Source: Mesorhizobium sp. NFR06 (GTDB taxonomy: Bacteria; Pseudomonadota; Alphaproteobacteria; Rhizobiales; Rhizobiaceae). Taken from it: a stretch of DNA of 64,000 nucleotides. The translations under genes were made by a program, and so were the position numbers. A model generated the notes under the pieces. The model was given only the letters and a program-made list of their open reading frames with translations. It did no database searches and had not been told where the DNA came from. This document shows positions 35,344 through 42,647 of the stretch, one piece after another. The stretch spans positions 36,682-100,681 of the forward strand of contig NZ_FOVT01000021.1 of NCBI RefSeq assembly GCF_900115245.1, in the 5' to 3' direction. Numbering within the stretch: position 1 is the first letter of the stretch; the number at the start of each line of letters is the position of its first letter.

Positions 35344-35529
35344 TCAAATTCGCCTGCCGGAAGAAAAAACGCGCGAATGAGAGCCCCAGCGGTCAGAGAG
35401 GTAGAACGCAACCCAAAAGTGCAACCCCCGCCCCGGTTGTGGTTGCATGTTGGCGACGGCCACCGCAAGCGTCCTGAACGCGCCGCAGCCGTCGCCGTAT
35501 CGGATGACCGGCGCTTCATCCAATCTCAT
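35344..35529 (-). CDS. Small hypothetical protein of the phage-like operon
   Basis: This is a 61-residue frame coupled by ATGA to the preceding gene. It reads APVIRYGDGCGAFRTLAVAV, then GRGLHFWVAFYLSDRWGS. The alternative frame (35334-35519) has weaker third-position bias. Length is within the range of phage head-tail connector peptides, but no match is claimed. Confidence 0.45.
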   Translation of the reverse strand: MRLDEAPVIRYGDGCGAFRTLAVAVANMQPQPGRGLHFWVAFYLSDRWGSHSRVFSSGRRI

Positions 35530-35726
35530 TGTGGGTTCCATGTCGGCGCGTCCGGTTCGCTAAACCGACGATATAACACGCTGCGGATAAGCCCCATTTC
35601 ACGCTCGTTGGGCAGTCTTCCCATAAAATCGAACAGTTCGAGCAGGATCTGATCGACAGCTTCTTGGATTTGCTCCATCTGCTCAGGCGTGACGTATTGT
35701 TCGTCGTCGATCCGGCGGCTATTCAT
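35526..35726 (-). CDS. Small hypothetical protein of the phage-like operon
   Basis: This is a 66-residue acidic helical protein (QYVTPEQMEQIQEAVDQILL, then GRLPNEREMGLIRSVLYRRF). It overlaps the preceding gene by 8 bp and the following gene by 4 bp, the packing typical of phage operons. No family is recognised. Confidence 0.6.
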   Translation of the reverse strand: MNSRRIDDEQYVTPEQMEQIQEAVDQILLELFDFMGRLPNEREMGLIRSVLYRRFSEPDAPTWNPQ

Positions 35727-35880
35727 CGGTCTTCACCTTCGGCTTTTTGCCGCTGAGCTTCTCTTGACTCGCCTTGTACCGTTCAAATTTCTTGGCGCCA
35801 TAGATTGCCTTGACCAATGCGTCGCGCTCGGTGGGCGTTTGCGGGCTACGGTGAAAGACCGTCGGTTTCTTCGGGGTCAT
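35719..35880 (-). CDS. Small basic protein of the phage-like operon
   Basis: This 53-residue Lys-rich protein begins MTPKKPTVFHRSPQTPTERD and ends LSGKKPKVKTDE. The ATG overlaps the stop of the prohead protease gene (ATGA), so it should be translationally coupled. It was found by reading the sequence between the larger frames. The function is unknown. Confidence 0.55.
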   Translation of the reverse strand: MTPKKPTVFHRSPQTPTERDALVKAIYGAKKFERYKASQEKLSGKKPKVKTDE

Positions 35881-37193
35881 TCTTCAACCTGCTCTTTTTC
35901 GAACTCGACAACTCGGCCCTGCGCATCGTGTTTGGTGACGACGGTTCGTTCGATCTTTCTGGGCTTCCTCGGTTCGTTGCCGGTAATCCGCTTGCCGGCC
36001 GTGTCGCGCTGCGGCAATGGCACGCCATCTGCTTTTGCACACAGGGTGAAAACCCTGTTCCCATCGCCAGGCTCCACGCCGGTGGTATCCAGGTTCGCAT
36101 GCCACAGGCACCCTTTGTGGGTGACGAGCGAGCCGCTCGAATAGCGGACCTGCTTTTGAAAAACGCCGAGATACTTGACGCCGACAACGACGCCGCTTTC
36201 GAGATCGGCGATGCGCCTATCGAGAAGCTTGGCGATCGTTTGCAGTTGCCTCAAGGTGGACATCGTGGAAGCGTCGGAAACCGCAGCTTCTTGGTGCGAA
36301 AACAGGCTGTTCGGCCCGACATCGATTTCGCTCATCGTCCGCGCGATGGTATCCATGTAAAAATCGAGCAGGTGACTGTGCGAGGCGAGCACCTGGTTGA
36401 CGTCGGTGAGACTGTCCATGTCAGGCTCGGGGAGATTTTTGACCTGCCACGCCGGCGCCGCATGCTTCTGTTGAGCAACAGCAGCAGCCGGTGTGGGTGT
36501 GAGGTCGATACCGGTCTCGACCGCGATCTGCTTGGCGACTAGCTCAGCGCGCTCTGCATCTACCTTCTGAATCTGCAGGTCCATGGCGTCGCGTACAGCG
36601 CCGATATGCGACCATTTCTTGTCGACAAACTTTTTGTGAAGCCGGTCCAGGTCGTGCAGCCGGTCGCGGATCTGCTTGAGATCGAAAGCCCGGATTTCAT
36701 CTGGCGTCATCCACCGCGGTTGCGGCATCGGCTCTACCAAGGCAACCTCGCTCACGGGATGCTCGCGATCGGCTGCAAGGATCGTGGCGTGGGGATTGTT
36801 GTTCATGCCGCGCGGCGCAACGGATATTTCGGTCAGTTCCCAGCGTCGGGCGAGGTACGTCCCATCCGCAAGTTGTTCGATCTGATCCATGCCCTTGCTT
36901 CCGACCGATGCCGTCGTCAGCTCGTTTCGCTGGATGCGCGCGAACGTCTCGGCATCGTCGACCCTGGCACGAAAATGAAGCTTGTTGCCTTTTTTCCAAA
37001 CGTCCAGAATCTCGCCAATCTGGCGTGTCCTGTCGTGTTCGAGATAGAGCGGTAGGCGCTTATCCTGCGACCACCACACGCCGGCCGGATCGAGCCTATC
37101 AGTGTCGCCGTCGAGAGGCCGCGCATCGCTGGACGCAATGCCCTCGATAATCGACTCAGCGTCGTGCAAAATCTTGAGCGTCTTCCGTGCCAA
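35877..37193 (-). CDS. HK97-type prohead protease with C-terminal extension
   Basis: This is a 438-residue protein. Residues about 15-140 resemble phage prohead proteases (S78/U35): an early EGIASSDARPLDG strand, YLEH (His53), LTTASVGS (Ser96) and the closing ELTEISVAPRGMN. A helical middle (about 150-330) has charged segments. Residues about 339-384 (SGSLVTHKGCLWHAN, then PGDGNRVFTL) look like the small aromatic module found in chitin-binding type 3 domains and phage tail-fibre proteins. The protease would cut scaffold/capsid precursors, but no capsid gene is present. The fusion is unusual. Confidence 0.65.
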   Translation of the reverse strand: MARKTLKILHDAESIIEGIASSDARPLDGDTDRLDPAGVWWSQDKRLPLYLEHDRTRQIGEILDVWKKGNKLHFRARVDDAETFARIQRNELTTASVGSKGMDQIEQLADGTYLARRWELTEISVAPRGMNNNPHATILAADREHPVSEVALVEPMPQPRWMTPDEIRAFDLKQIRDRLHDLDRLHKKFVDKKWSHIGAVRDAMDLQIQKVDAERAELVAKQIAVETGIDLTPTPAAAVAQQKHAAPAWQVKNLPEPDMDSLTDVNQVLASHSHLLDFYMDTIARTMSEIDVGPNSLFSHQEAAVSDASTMSTLRQLQTIAKLLDRRIADLESGVVVGVKYLGVFQKQVRYSSGSLVTHKGCLWHANLDTTGVEPGDGNRVFTLCAKADGVPLPQRDTAGKRITGNEPRKPRKIERTVVTKHDAQGRVVEFEKEQVEE

Positions 37194-37207
37194 GGCGGCG
37201 TGTTCCT

Positions 37208-37468
37208 TCAGGTTGATTTGGGTAGAGTACCGGAAGCAAAAAGCGCGCGGCGTTGCGCCGCAACATTTTCGTAGGCGGCCGGCCTGGTCTCATCCGCGAT
37301 CCAGCGCTGAAGCGCCGCCGGGATGGCTTCGCGATCGTTGGCGTCTTTCAGGTAGCCGGCAACGACAAGGAACGCCGGCACCTCGACATCGTGGATATCG
37401 ATCATTACCGGCATGAGTCCCTTGTGACGCCGCTCGCGTGTCCGGCGCATTCGCTCGGCCGGGCTCAT
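37208..37468 (-). CDS. Small basic protein between terS and the protease
   Basis: This is an 86-residue protein with a strongly basic start (SPAERMRRTRERRHKGLMPV) followed by IDIHDVEVPAFLVVAGYLKD and a helical tail. It overlaps the terminase gene by 4 bp. The basic start followed by a beta-like segment is seen in small phage proteins placed after terminase genes. The function is unknown. Confidence 0.6.
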   Translation of the reverse strand: MSPAERMRRTRERRHKGLMPVMIDIHDVEVPAFLVVAGYLKDANDREAIPAALQRWIADETRPAAYENVAAQRRALFASGTLPKST

Positions 37469-37902
37469 TCGCGCGGCTCCCAAGGCTTCTCCAGGCCACT
37501 TGCCAGGGCCTGGCGCGCGGTCGCCGCTCGCTCTGGCCGATAGCGTGACTGCGAGGTCAGACGCAGTGCCCTGGCCGTCGCCAGAGCACCCCGAACCTCT
37601 CGATCACGAATCGCGGTCAGCTTTGCGAGCCGATCAATCCCGCCGTCGACCTTTAGCCAGTCGAAGGTAAATCGATCGATCTCACGGGAGATAAACCGCC
37701 CGGTTGCGACGTGCCGGCAGTGCGCGGCGAGCACATCGTGCATTTCGCGCGGCACGAAGTCCGCCGGCAGGGTTGCGACGATGGTCCGCCATATCTCGGC
37801 GGCTTCGTCGGACAGGTCATAGGGTGCGTCAGGCGCCGGTGCCGCCATGGTCGCGATGGCGATCGATGCCAGTTCGCTTGAAGATTTCCGGCCGCGCTTC
37901 AT
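37465..37902 (-). CDS. Phage terminase small subunit, P27-like
   Basis: This 145-residue protein begins MKRGRKSS and continues YDLSDEAAEIWRTIVATLP, DVLAAHCRHVA, and near the end ALRLTSQSRYRPERAA. This is the order seen in P27-family small terminases (basic GRK start, W-containing helix, D..L...C helix, then L.L.PSSR). Small terminase recognises the pac/cos site and recruits the large subunit. No large terminase follows, which is the pattern of satellites that redirect a helper's packaging. GAGG lies eight bases before the ATG. It is the first gene of the minus-strand operon. Confidence 0.72.
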   Translation of the reverse strand: MKRGRKSSSELASIAIATMAAPAPDAPYDLSDEAAEIWRTIVATLPADFVPREMHDVLAAHCRHVATGRFISREIDRFTFDWLKVDGGIDRLAKLTAIRDREVRGALATARALRLTSQSRYRPERAATARQALASGLEKPWEPRE

Positions 37903-38098
37903 TTGCCCGACCTCAAAAATTGTCCTCGTTTTGCCAAAGAACGGAGCCCAGCGGTCGGCGCCGGCGTTGTTGCGTCGATTGCTGACCTCGCCCCCTTGGT
38001 CATGGAAAGGATCCAGTGACAAGCGGCCGCACCATCGGAACGAATTGTGTAAGTGACGATTTTCTAATGGAAGGGGCAAACCGAAAGGATGCCGAACA

Positions 38099-38311
38099 AT
38101 GATTGAGCTTACGGACTTGGAGATGGCCGCCGCCAGGCAGCGCGCGAAGCGTGCCGAACGCTCCCTCAAGCAGGCAACAGCCCTGCTCGACGATAACCAC
38201 GGTCTGGCGATCAGCCTTGCACTTTGCAGCCGGATACGAGCCGGCCAAGCGAGAGCGAAGGCCGCCAAGCGGCGGCTGCTGAAGATTGTACCGCCGACAA
38301 CCTCTCACTGA
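38099..38311 (+). CDS. Small helical hypothetical protein
   Basis: This is a 70-residue Arg/Ala-rich helical protein (LTDLEMAAARQRAKRAERSL, later AGQARAKAAKRRLLKIV). It is divergent from the terminase operon, so the region 37903-38098 should hold two promoters. The composition suggests DNA or RNA contact, but nothing is recognised. Confidence 0.45.
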   Translation: MIELTDLEMAAARQRAKRAERSLKQATALLDDNHGLAISLALCSRIRAGQARAKAAKRRLLKIVPPTTSH

Positions 38312-38323
38312 AGGGCCAGCACC

Positions 38324-38584
38324 ATGAGGATGCTGTTCGAACCGCTTAACTCTGACGGGCACTTGCGCAGCCTGGTTTACCACGACGCCCGCCTGCAAAT
38401 GCTGCATGACCGAGTGATCAAGCGTTTCGACAAGGTCGAGGATGCGGCCGAACGGGTTCAAGCCGCCGCGGAACTGTTGGTCGAAGCCTATGTGAGAACG
38501 GTGCCGTTGCCTTCATTCGGCGCGACCTTCGGGCCAGCGCTTCCAGTATTCGCGCTCGAGCACCGCGGCCACGGCGTCAACTGA
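38324..38584 (+). CDS. Small hypothetical protein
   Basis: This is an 86-residue frame 12 bp after the previous gene. The first about 65 residues (YHDARLQMLHDRVIKRFDKV, then VQAAAELLVEAYVRTV) look genuine; the last about 20 read into the 3' end of a convergent gene and may be incidental. No family is recognised. Confidence 0.45.
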   Translation: MRMLFEPLNSDGHLRSLVYHDARLQMLHDRVIKRFDKVEDAAERVQAAAELLVEAYVRTVPLPSFGATFGPALPVFALEHRGHGVN

Positions 38585-38719
38585 TGCCGAGCGCGGCGCG
38601 TTATGCGCGGCCTGGTGCTCCTGCAGGAACTGCGCCTCGTCCATACGCTCCACGGCCTCGGCAAGGCAGGCTAGGGCCTGATCGATCCATGTGGCGGCGG
38701 AGCGGTAGGCTGGCGTCAT
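38513..38719 (-). CDS. Small hypothetical protein, last of the excisionase operon
   Basis: This 68-residue protein begins MTPAYRSAATWIDQALACLA and later reads DAVAAVLEREYWKRWPEG. It is coupled by ATGA to the DUF6074 gene upstream. Its 3' end overlaps the convergent 38324 frame by about 70 bp. The function is unknown. Confidence 0.55.
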   Translation of the reverse strand: MTPAYRSAATWIDQALACLAEAVERMDEAQFLQEHQAAHNAPRSASVDAVAAVLEREYWKRWPEGRAE

Positions 38720-39003
38720 GCGGCATCCCCGCCGGGCCGGTGCGCGGCGTGCCATTCATCCCAAGTGAGACGCTGGAGCTCGCCATGCACGTCCAAAGCA
38801 AACTGGTCGATCTCCGCCTGCATCTCGGCGCCGACGATGCCCTTGCGGGTCAGTTCTGACTGCAGAAAGCGCATCCTCTCCCGCCACAGCCGATCGGCTG
38901 CCCGACCTTGTACATGCTGAAGTTCGCGCGCTGTCCGGCGGATAAGCGCCTGCAACGGGTTGCCCGGGAACACGATTACGATGGAAATCTGTTCGCCCTT
39001 CAT
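38716..39003 (-). CDS. DUF6074 family protein
   Basis: This is a 95-residue protein. The pattern IVIVFPGNPLQALIRRTARE, then AADRLWRERMRFLQSELTRK and GIVGAEMQAEIDQFALDVHG, matches my knowledge of DUF6074, small rhizobial proteins on islands, phages and plasmids. The start overlaps the upstream stop by 4 bp. No function is established for the family. Confidence 0.65.
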   Translation of the reverse strand: MKGEQISIVIVFPGNPLQALIRRTARELQHVQGRAADRLWRERMRFLQSELTRKGIVGAEMQAEIDQFALDVHGELQRLTWDEWHAAHRPGGDAA

Positions 39004-39815
39004 GCTGCCGCTCCGATATCTTTGTCGCTCCTCCCAAGAGGCGCCGCCCCTTGGCACCCCGTTGGGGACTCAGTCCCCAAACCCCCGCGCCCGGCCTTGC
39101 CGGTCGATGGTCGCTTTGAGGCAATGACGGGGACGGGTGGAATCTGTGAGACAGGTGTGTCGCTACTTGGAAGAATACCTTCTATTCGCGACGGACTTGT
39201 CTCACGCAGCCGATACCATTTGGCTCGGCTCATGTTTTCAGCCTCCCACGGCTTCAGGCGAGACAGCGAATGCGAAGCCAGATAGGAGGCGCGATCCACC
39301 TTGCCGGCCGCCCGCCGCTTCTCCTCGATCCGGGCCCGGTCGCGATCGTTCTTCCGCTGCTTCGTTAACCGCTTTCGATCCTCCAAGGTCAAATCGCAGG
39401 CGCCGATGGTCTTCAGCTTCAGGCGCGTCCGTTCGGTCATGGTGACCATCAGCATCCCGGCAACGCCGTTTGCGCTCATCATGTGTCGCCGCTTGGCCGC
39501 CGCGGCGGAGATACGGGCGATGAGTTCAGCCGGTGCCCATGGTGCCCACCGCTTGCACCAAGCCCTCATGTCCTGGCCGGTGCGCGAGAACGCCGCGGCG
39601 CGGATGTAGACGTCGGCGTCGTCCGTTTCCGGCACCATTCCGCCATGCCTGGCTTTGATAAGCTTCTCGACCTCTCGGAGGCGAATCAGCGCCGGCGAGG
39701 TCTTCCAATCGGCCCGCCGCGCGCGCTTTCGGACAGGCTTCTCCTTCAAGATCACACCCCCGAGCATCACCTGCTCGGAGCCATCCTTGTTAACCTGCCG
39801 ACGAGCGTTGTTCAT
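39000..39815 (-). CDS. Hypothetical protein, possible replication-related
   Basis: This is a 271-residue very basic protein. The N-terminal half is helical (RADWKTSPALIRLREVEKLI, later WCKRWAPWAPAELIARISAA), a Lys/Arg-rich linker follows (RKRLTKQRKNDRDRARIEEK), then EAENMSRAKWYRLR. The last phrase resembles a helix-turn-helix entry. It is overlapped on both sides by ATGA junctions. In islands of this size this position often holds a replication gene, but no motif proves it. Confidence 0.55.
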   Translation of the reverse strand: MNNARRQVNKDGSEQVMLGGVILKEKPVRKRARRADWKTSPALIRLREVEKLIKARHGGMVPETDDADVYIRAAAFSRTGQDMRAWCKRWAPWAPAELIARISAAAAKRRHMMSANGVAGMLMVTMTERTRLKLKTIGACDLTLEDRKRLTKQRKNDRDRARIEEKRRAAGKVDRASYLASHSLSRLKPWEAENMSRAKWYRLRETSPSRIEGILPSSDTPVSQIPPVPVIASKRPSTGKAGRGGLGTESPTGCQGAAPLGRSDKDIGAAA

Positions 39816-40039
39816 TCGTGGTGAAACCCGGCACCTCGAAACGCTTCATCGGCTCTGAGGATTTCAGCCGCAATGTCCAGGCCCCTGGCCATTGTCAGGA
39901 TAGGGCACCCCGGAAATCGGTGGTCAATCGAGGCTTCCAAAGAGTCGGGTATTTGTTCAGCAGGGAAGCCCAGAAGCCGCCATGCCCGCAAATGCTCCTC
40001 CACAACGAAACGTGCGATGTCTGAGGGTGTGGCTGTCAT
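39812..40039 (-). CDS. Small acidic hypothetical protein
   Basis: This is a 75-residue protein (PSDIARFVVEEHLRAWRLLG, then PILTMARGLDIAAEILRADE) coupled by ATGA to the excisionase-like gene upstream and by 4 bp to the next gene. It is small, acidic and helical, with no family recognised. Confidence 0.55.
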   Translation of the reverse strand: MTATPSDIARFVVEEHLRAWRLLGFPAEQIPDSLEASIDHRFPGCPILTMARGLDIAAEILRADEAFRGAGFHHE

Positions 40040-40248
40040 GCGGCCCTCCCCTCTGGCAATGCGTCACGCCACGCAGCCGCATCCTTAGCAAGGATGATGG
40101 TGCGGCGGCCGACCTTCCTGCACTTCAAACGGCCGGACGCAATTTCCTCATAGACCAGCGACCGACCAATACCATGGTCGGCGCCGAATTCCGGGATCGT
40201 GTAGGCGGCTTTCTCTCCGCCTGCTGCACTTCCAACCACCTCGCTCAT
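40036..40248 (-). CDS. Excisionase/AlpA-like helix-turn-helix protein
   Basis: This is a 70-residue protein with the winged-helix pattern of AlpA/excisionase-type DNA binders: AAYTIPEFGADHGIGRSLVY, then EEIASGRLKCRKVGRRTIIL, and a final DAAAWRDALP. These proteins bend attachment-site DNA and often activate the integrase. It is the first gene of a five-gene minus-strand operon just downstream of the integrase, the usual place for such a gene in satellites and prophages. Confidence 0.75.
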   Translation of the reverse strand: MSEVVGSAAGGEKAAYTIPEFGADHGIGRSLVYEEIASGRLKCRKVGRRTIILAKDAAAWRDALPEGRAA

Positions 40249-40589
40249 CTTCGCTCCTTTCCGAACTTCGAGGCATAAAAAAAGACCGCGCCGAACCCCA
40301 CGCTGAGTGGGAATCCGGCACGGTCTTTCGGATTAGTTTCGACTGGGTAAGGCTGCTTTCCCGGCCTCTCTCGGCCCCTAGGAAATGCGCGCTGTTTCAG
40401 GTTCCGTGCGAACCCTTTGGCTGTCAATATTCCAGTCGTATCTTGTGATAGACAGGTTCGTCGGGCGACACACAGGAGCCAATAGACTCCCCTCAAGCGC
40501 GACTAGCTGCGATCTCTGACAACAGAATCTACTCTGTTTTCCTTCGTTCGCAAGAGTCCGCACGCCTCCGTCAATGGCTTTCGCACAGA
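40249..40589. other. Gene-free stretch between integrase and excisionase operon
   Basis: Apart from the terminator at 40277-40328, these 341 bp hold no convincing gene. The short minus frame 40245-40496 runs through the terminator. The promoter of the excisionase operon is expected between 40249 and the hairpin. Confidence 0.5.
40277..40328 (-). terminator. Intrinsic terminator downstream of integrase
   Basis: Read on the minus strand, AAAGACCG...CGGTCTTT closes an extended stem (inner pairs include CCCAC/GTGGG) and is followed by an uninterrupted T-run. It ends transcripts coming from the integrase before the excisionase operon begins. Confidence 0.7.
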
Positions 40590-41963
40590 CTATGCGGTCT
40601 TCAGCACGGTCACGTTGCTGCCTTCCTGCGGCACCAACGGCACCACGGCTGCGGCGGCAAGGTCTTCCAGGCCATCGGCTATCCATCGCCCATAGTGCCT
40701 TTCGATCATTGGCACCGACGTGTCGTGCAAAGCCGCCACGAGGCGAATGGGAAGGTTTGCACGGATGCCCCGGATGATCGAACTGTGCCGCAACGCATAG
40801 GGGATCAGCGACGGGAGTTTCGCTCGGGCTCGGATGTCATGCCATGGCCGTTGCAACTCGGCAGCGACCTGCCAAGGGCCTCGCCCGGCGCGCTCCCATC
40901 CGCCGCCTGGAATTTGCTTGCTGCGCCACCGCTCCAAGAGGGTTTCTTCATTGCCGCGGCCGGTCGTCGCCGGCAGAAGTGCGTCCATAACATCCTTGCC
41001 CACTGGCACCGGCACGCTGGCAATCTTGCCGCCCCTGCCCTTCCGAGAGCTTGGAACCATCAGGCGGCTTTGCGCGCGCTGCACGTCCCCGACCTTCATG
41101 CGGGCGATCTGAGAGAAGCGCGCACCGGTTGCGGCTAACAAGACAACGAACCGGAACAGGTCGCCATCCCAATTCAGATCGGCATCGACGACGCGCGCGG
41201 CGGCGAGGATGGCGCCGACTTGCGGGGCGGAAAGGATCTGATTGTCTCGGGCGAGCGGTGCGGCCTCGTCGGTGTCCATCTTTTCGGCCTTGAGGCCATG
41301 CTTGATGATCGCCGGCAGCGTCGGTTCCAGTCGTTCGCGATGCACGGCATAGGCACCGTTGAGAGCGGCCTTAAGGTCGTTGATGAGGCGCTGCTCCGTC
41401 GTGCTCTTCAACTCGGCTGGCAGGCCCTTACGCCATTCCAGCAGGTCGCTTTCCTTCAAGGCATATAGCCCGATCGATGCCAGCGCCGACGCAGGGACAG
41501 CCTCTTGCTTGCCGCGCTTGTCTTGCCCGAGAACATACCGCCGGAGGCGCTGGCTCGCGTCTGAGTGCACCGCGCGACCTTTCCTGCGGCTATCCCGTGC
41601 ATCTCGATCAGCAATGTAGGTTTCGACGGCGAGGCGCACTGTCAGCACTGGACCGGCAGCGGCGGCCTTTGCTTCTTGTCTGGCCCTAGCGACGATCTGG
41701 CGTCCCTGTGCCTCTGCCTGGGCAAATGTCAGCAAGCCATCGGCCGGCTTGTCGTTGACATCGTTGGCGGAACCAACAGGTGCCTGCAGGTAGTTGGCGC
41801 CCTCGCCGTGGTTGCGCCACCTTGCGAACCAGACACCGCCGCGCTTCCCCTTGCGATACCAAATCGCGGCATCGGCATCGAGCCGGCGAGCGTACTCCCC
41901 GGCCGCCAGTTTCGAGCGAGCGCTTGCCGTCGTGATCGCGGCTTCCTTGAGGGTCTTGGCCAT
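40590..41963 (-). CDS. int: Tyrosine-type site-specific integrase
   Basis: This is a 457-residue recombinase. The N-terminal arm-binding domain includes WYRKGKRGGVWFARWRNHGE, a core-binding SAM-like region follows, and the catalytic domain shows Arg in LLAATGARFSQIARMKV, YALRHSS, and the nucleophile Tyr in MIERHYGRWI. It should catalyse integration into, and with excisionase excision from, the tRNA-Glu gene. The ATG at 41963 is chosen; the 21 in-frame codons upstream lie in the attP arm region. The start is 144 bp from the right core, as expected. Confidence 0.92.
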   Translation of the reverse strand: MAKTLKEAAITTASARSKLAAGEYARRLDADAAIWYRKGKRGGVWFARWRNHGEGANYLQAPVGSANDVNDKPADGLLTFAQAEAQGRQIVARARQEAKAAAAGPVLTVRLAVETYIADRDARDSRRKGRAVHSDASQRLRRYVLGQDKRGKQEAVPASALASIGLYALKESDLLEWRKGLPAELKSTTEQRLINDLKAALNGAYAVHRERLEPTLPAIIKHGLKAEKMDTDEAAPLARDNQILSAPQVGAILAAARVVDADLNWDGDLFRFVVLLAATGARFSQIARMKVGDVQRAQSRLMVPSSRKGRGGKIASVPVPVGKDVMDALLPATTGRGNEETLLERWRSKQIPGGGWERAGRGPWQVAAELQRPWHDIRARAKLPSLIPYALRHSSIIRGIRANLPIRLVAALHDTSVPMIERHYGRWIADGLEDLAAAAVVPLVPQEGSNVTVLKTA

Positions 41964-41998
41964 GGTGTTTCCGCCTTCGAGAATTGGAAGATGTCGAA

Positions 41999-42012
41999 TA
42001 TACGTCGAATAT
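41999..42012. repeat. Putative integrase arm-type site, right end
   Basis: This is an exact second copy of TATACGTCGAATAT (the left copy is at 31178-31191), followed in the next 76 bp by two GGCGGACG boxes (42028-42035 and 42080-42087). It lies between the integrase start and the right core, and may also overlap the integrase promoter. Confidence 0.55.
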
Positions 42013-42106
42013 ACGTCCGTGTACACTGGCGGACGCTAGAACACACAACCCTTGCAAAATATGGATTTATGCGGACAGTGGCGGACGCAACTTTCTCGAA
42101 AAGTCA

Positions 42107-42154
42107 GCCCTTTCACGGCGGTAACAGGGGTTCGATTCCCCTTGGGCGTACCAG
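42107..42154. repeat. attR core (tRNA-Glu 3' half duplicate)
   Basis: This is an exact 48-bp copy of 31099-31146. It lacks the acceptor 5' strand and D-arm, so it is not a second tRNA gene. It separates the first element from the relict element that starts immediately to its right. Confidence 0.95.
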
Positions 42155-42453
42155 GCAAATCAAGCACCTAACTCGCATCGCACCAGACCTGTCCAATTTT
42201 TGGCCAATATCGGTGCCGAATCGACGCTGGGCCGATCGGGGGCGGGTACGGTGACAAAGGCGGTTGTCGAGCTTATCTCGGCGCCTTGGCTGGCAGCCTA
42301 CCAACGCTATTTCTCTTTTGGCGGCGCCGTCCTCGGCTCGGGTTTGAATGCGGCCAGCCGAGCAACTAGGCCAGATCCGTCACCCTGACCTTTCAGTTTA
42401 TCGTCGATCGCGTCTCACCGGCCAGCCGACCTGCTCCCTGCCTCCGGAACGTG

Positions 42454-42647
42454 TCAGCAGAGATGGGCCTTCATCGCCTCGCCGGTCATGATGAACTTCG
42501 CCACACAGACGCGTTCTTGGCCGCCATCGTAACCCCGTTGGTTGGTATAGTAAGACACGCGGAACAGGTTCGCCGCAATCTCTCGACGCGCGCCACACCC
42601 TGCCCAAACGTATCGAGAATCACGACAGGCTCTACCATGTCGCTCAT
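42454..42647 (-). pseudogene. Frameshifted small gene of the second element
   Basis: The ATG (GAGG seven bases upstream) opens MSDMVEPVVILDTFGQGVAR. The natural continuation IAANLFRVSYYTNQRGYDGG, then ERVCVAKFIMTGEAMKAHLC, lies in another frame. The junction reads GTCGAGAGATTGCG; restoring one G gives a continuous Val-Glu-Glu-Ile-Ala-Ala. So a single-base deletion has disrupted a protein of about 64 residues. It is coupled by ATGA to the gene upstream. Confidence 0.65.

Larger units (their letters stand above)
31099..42154. mobile_element. tRNA-Glu-integrated element (PICI/satellite-like), about 11 kb
   Basis: The element is bounded by a 48-bp exact direct repeat of the tRNA-Glu 3' half. Next to the right end are a tyrosine recombinase and then an AlpA-like excisionase. 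Inside are a coupled operon with DUF6074 and a 271-residue protein, a P27-like terminase small subunit, a prohead protease, a tail-gene remnant and many small genes. Large terminase, portal, major capsid, tail tube and lysis genes are absent. Size, layout and gene set fit a phage-inducible island or a heavily reduced prophage; the first is my preferred inference. Confidence 0.8.

Noticed and set aside
35334..35519. 61-codon alternative minus frame in the phage-like operon
   Set aside because: The overlapping frame 35344-35529 has better third-position bias and an ATGA coupling to the gene before it.
37903..38268. N-terminal extension of the terminase small subunit frame
   Set aside because: The extension lacks family character, whereas ATG 37902 has GAGG at the right distance and gives the usual GRK-type start.
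38000..38461. 153-codon minus frame opposite the genes at 38099 and 38324
   Set aside because: It covers two plausible plus-strand genes and shows low-complexity, motif-free sequence.
40245..40496. 83-codon minus frame between integrase and excisionase
   Set aside because: It runs through an intrinsic terminator hairpin and has poor codon bias; treated as non-coding.
42107..42154. Possible second tRNA-Glu gene
   Set aside because: Only the 3' half (anticodon stem to CCA) is present; the 5' acceptor strand and D-arm are missing. It is an att duplicate.
31099..42154. Intact prophage
   Set aside because: There are no large terminase, portal, major capsid, tail tube, lysis or clear repressor genes, and the size is too small for a complete tailed phage.
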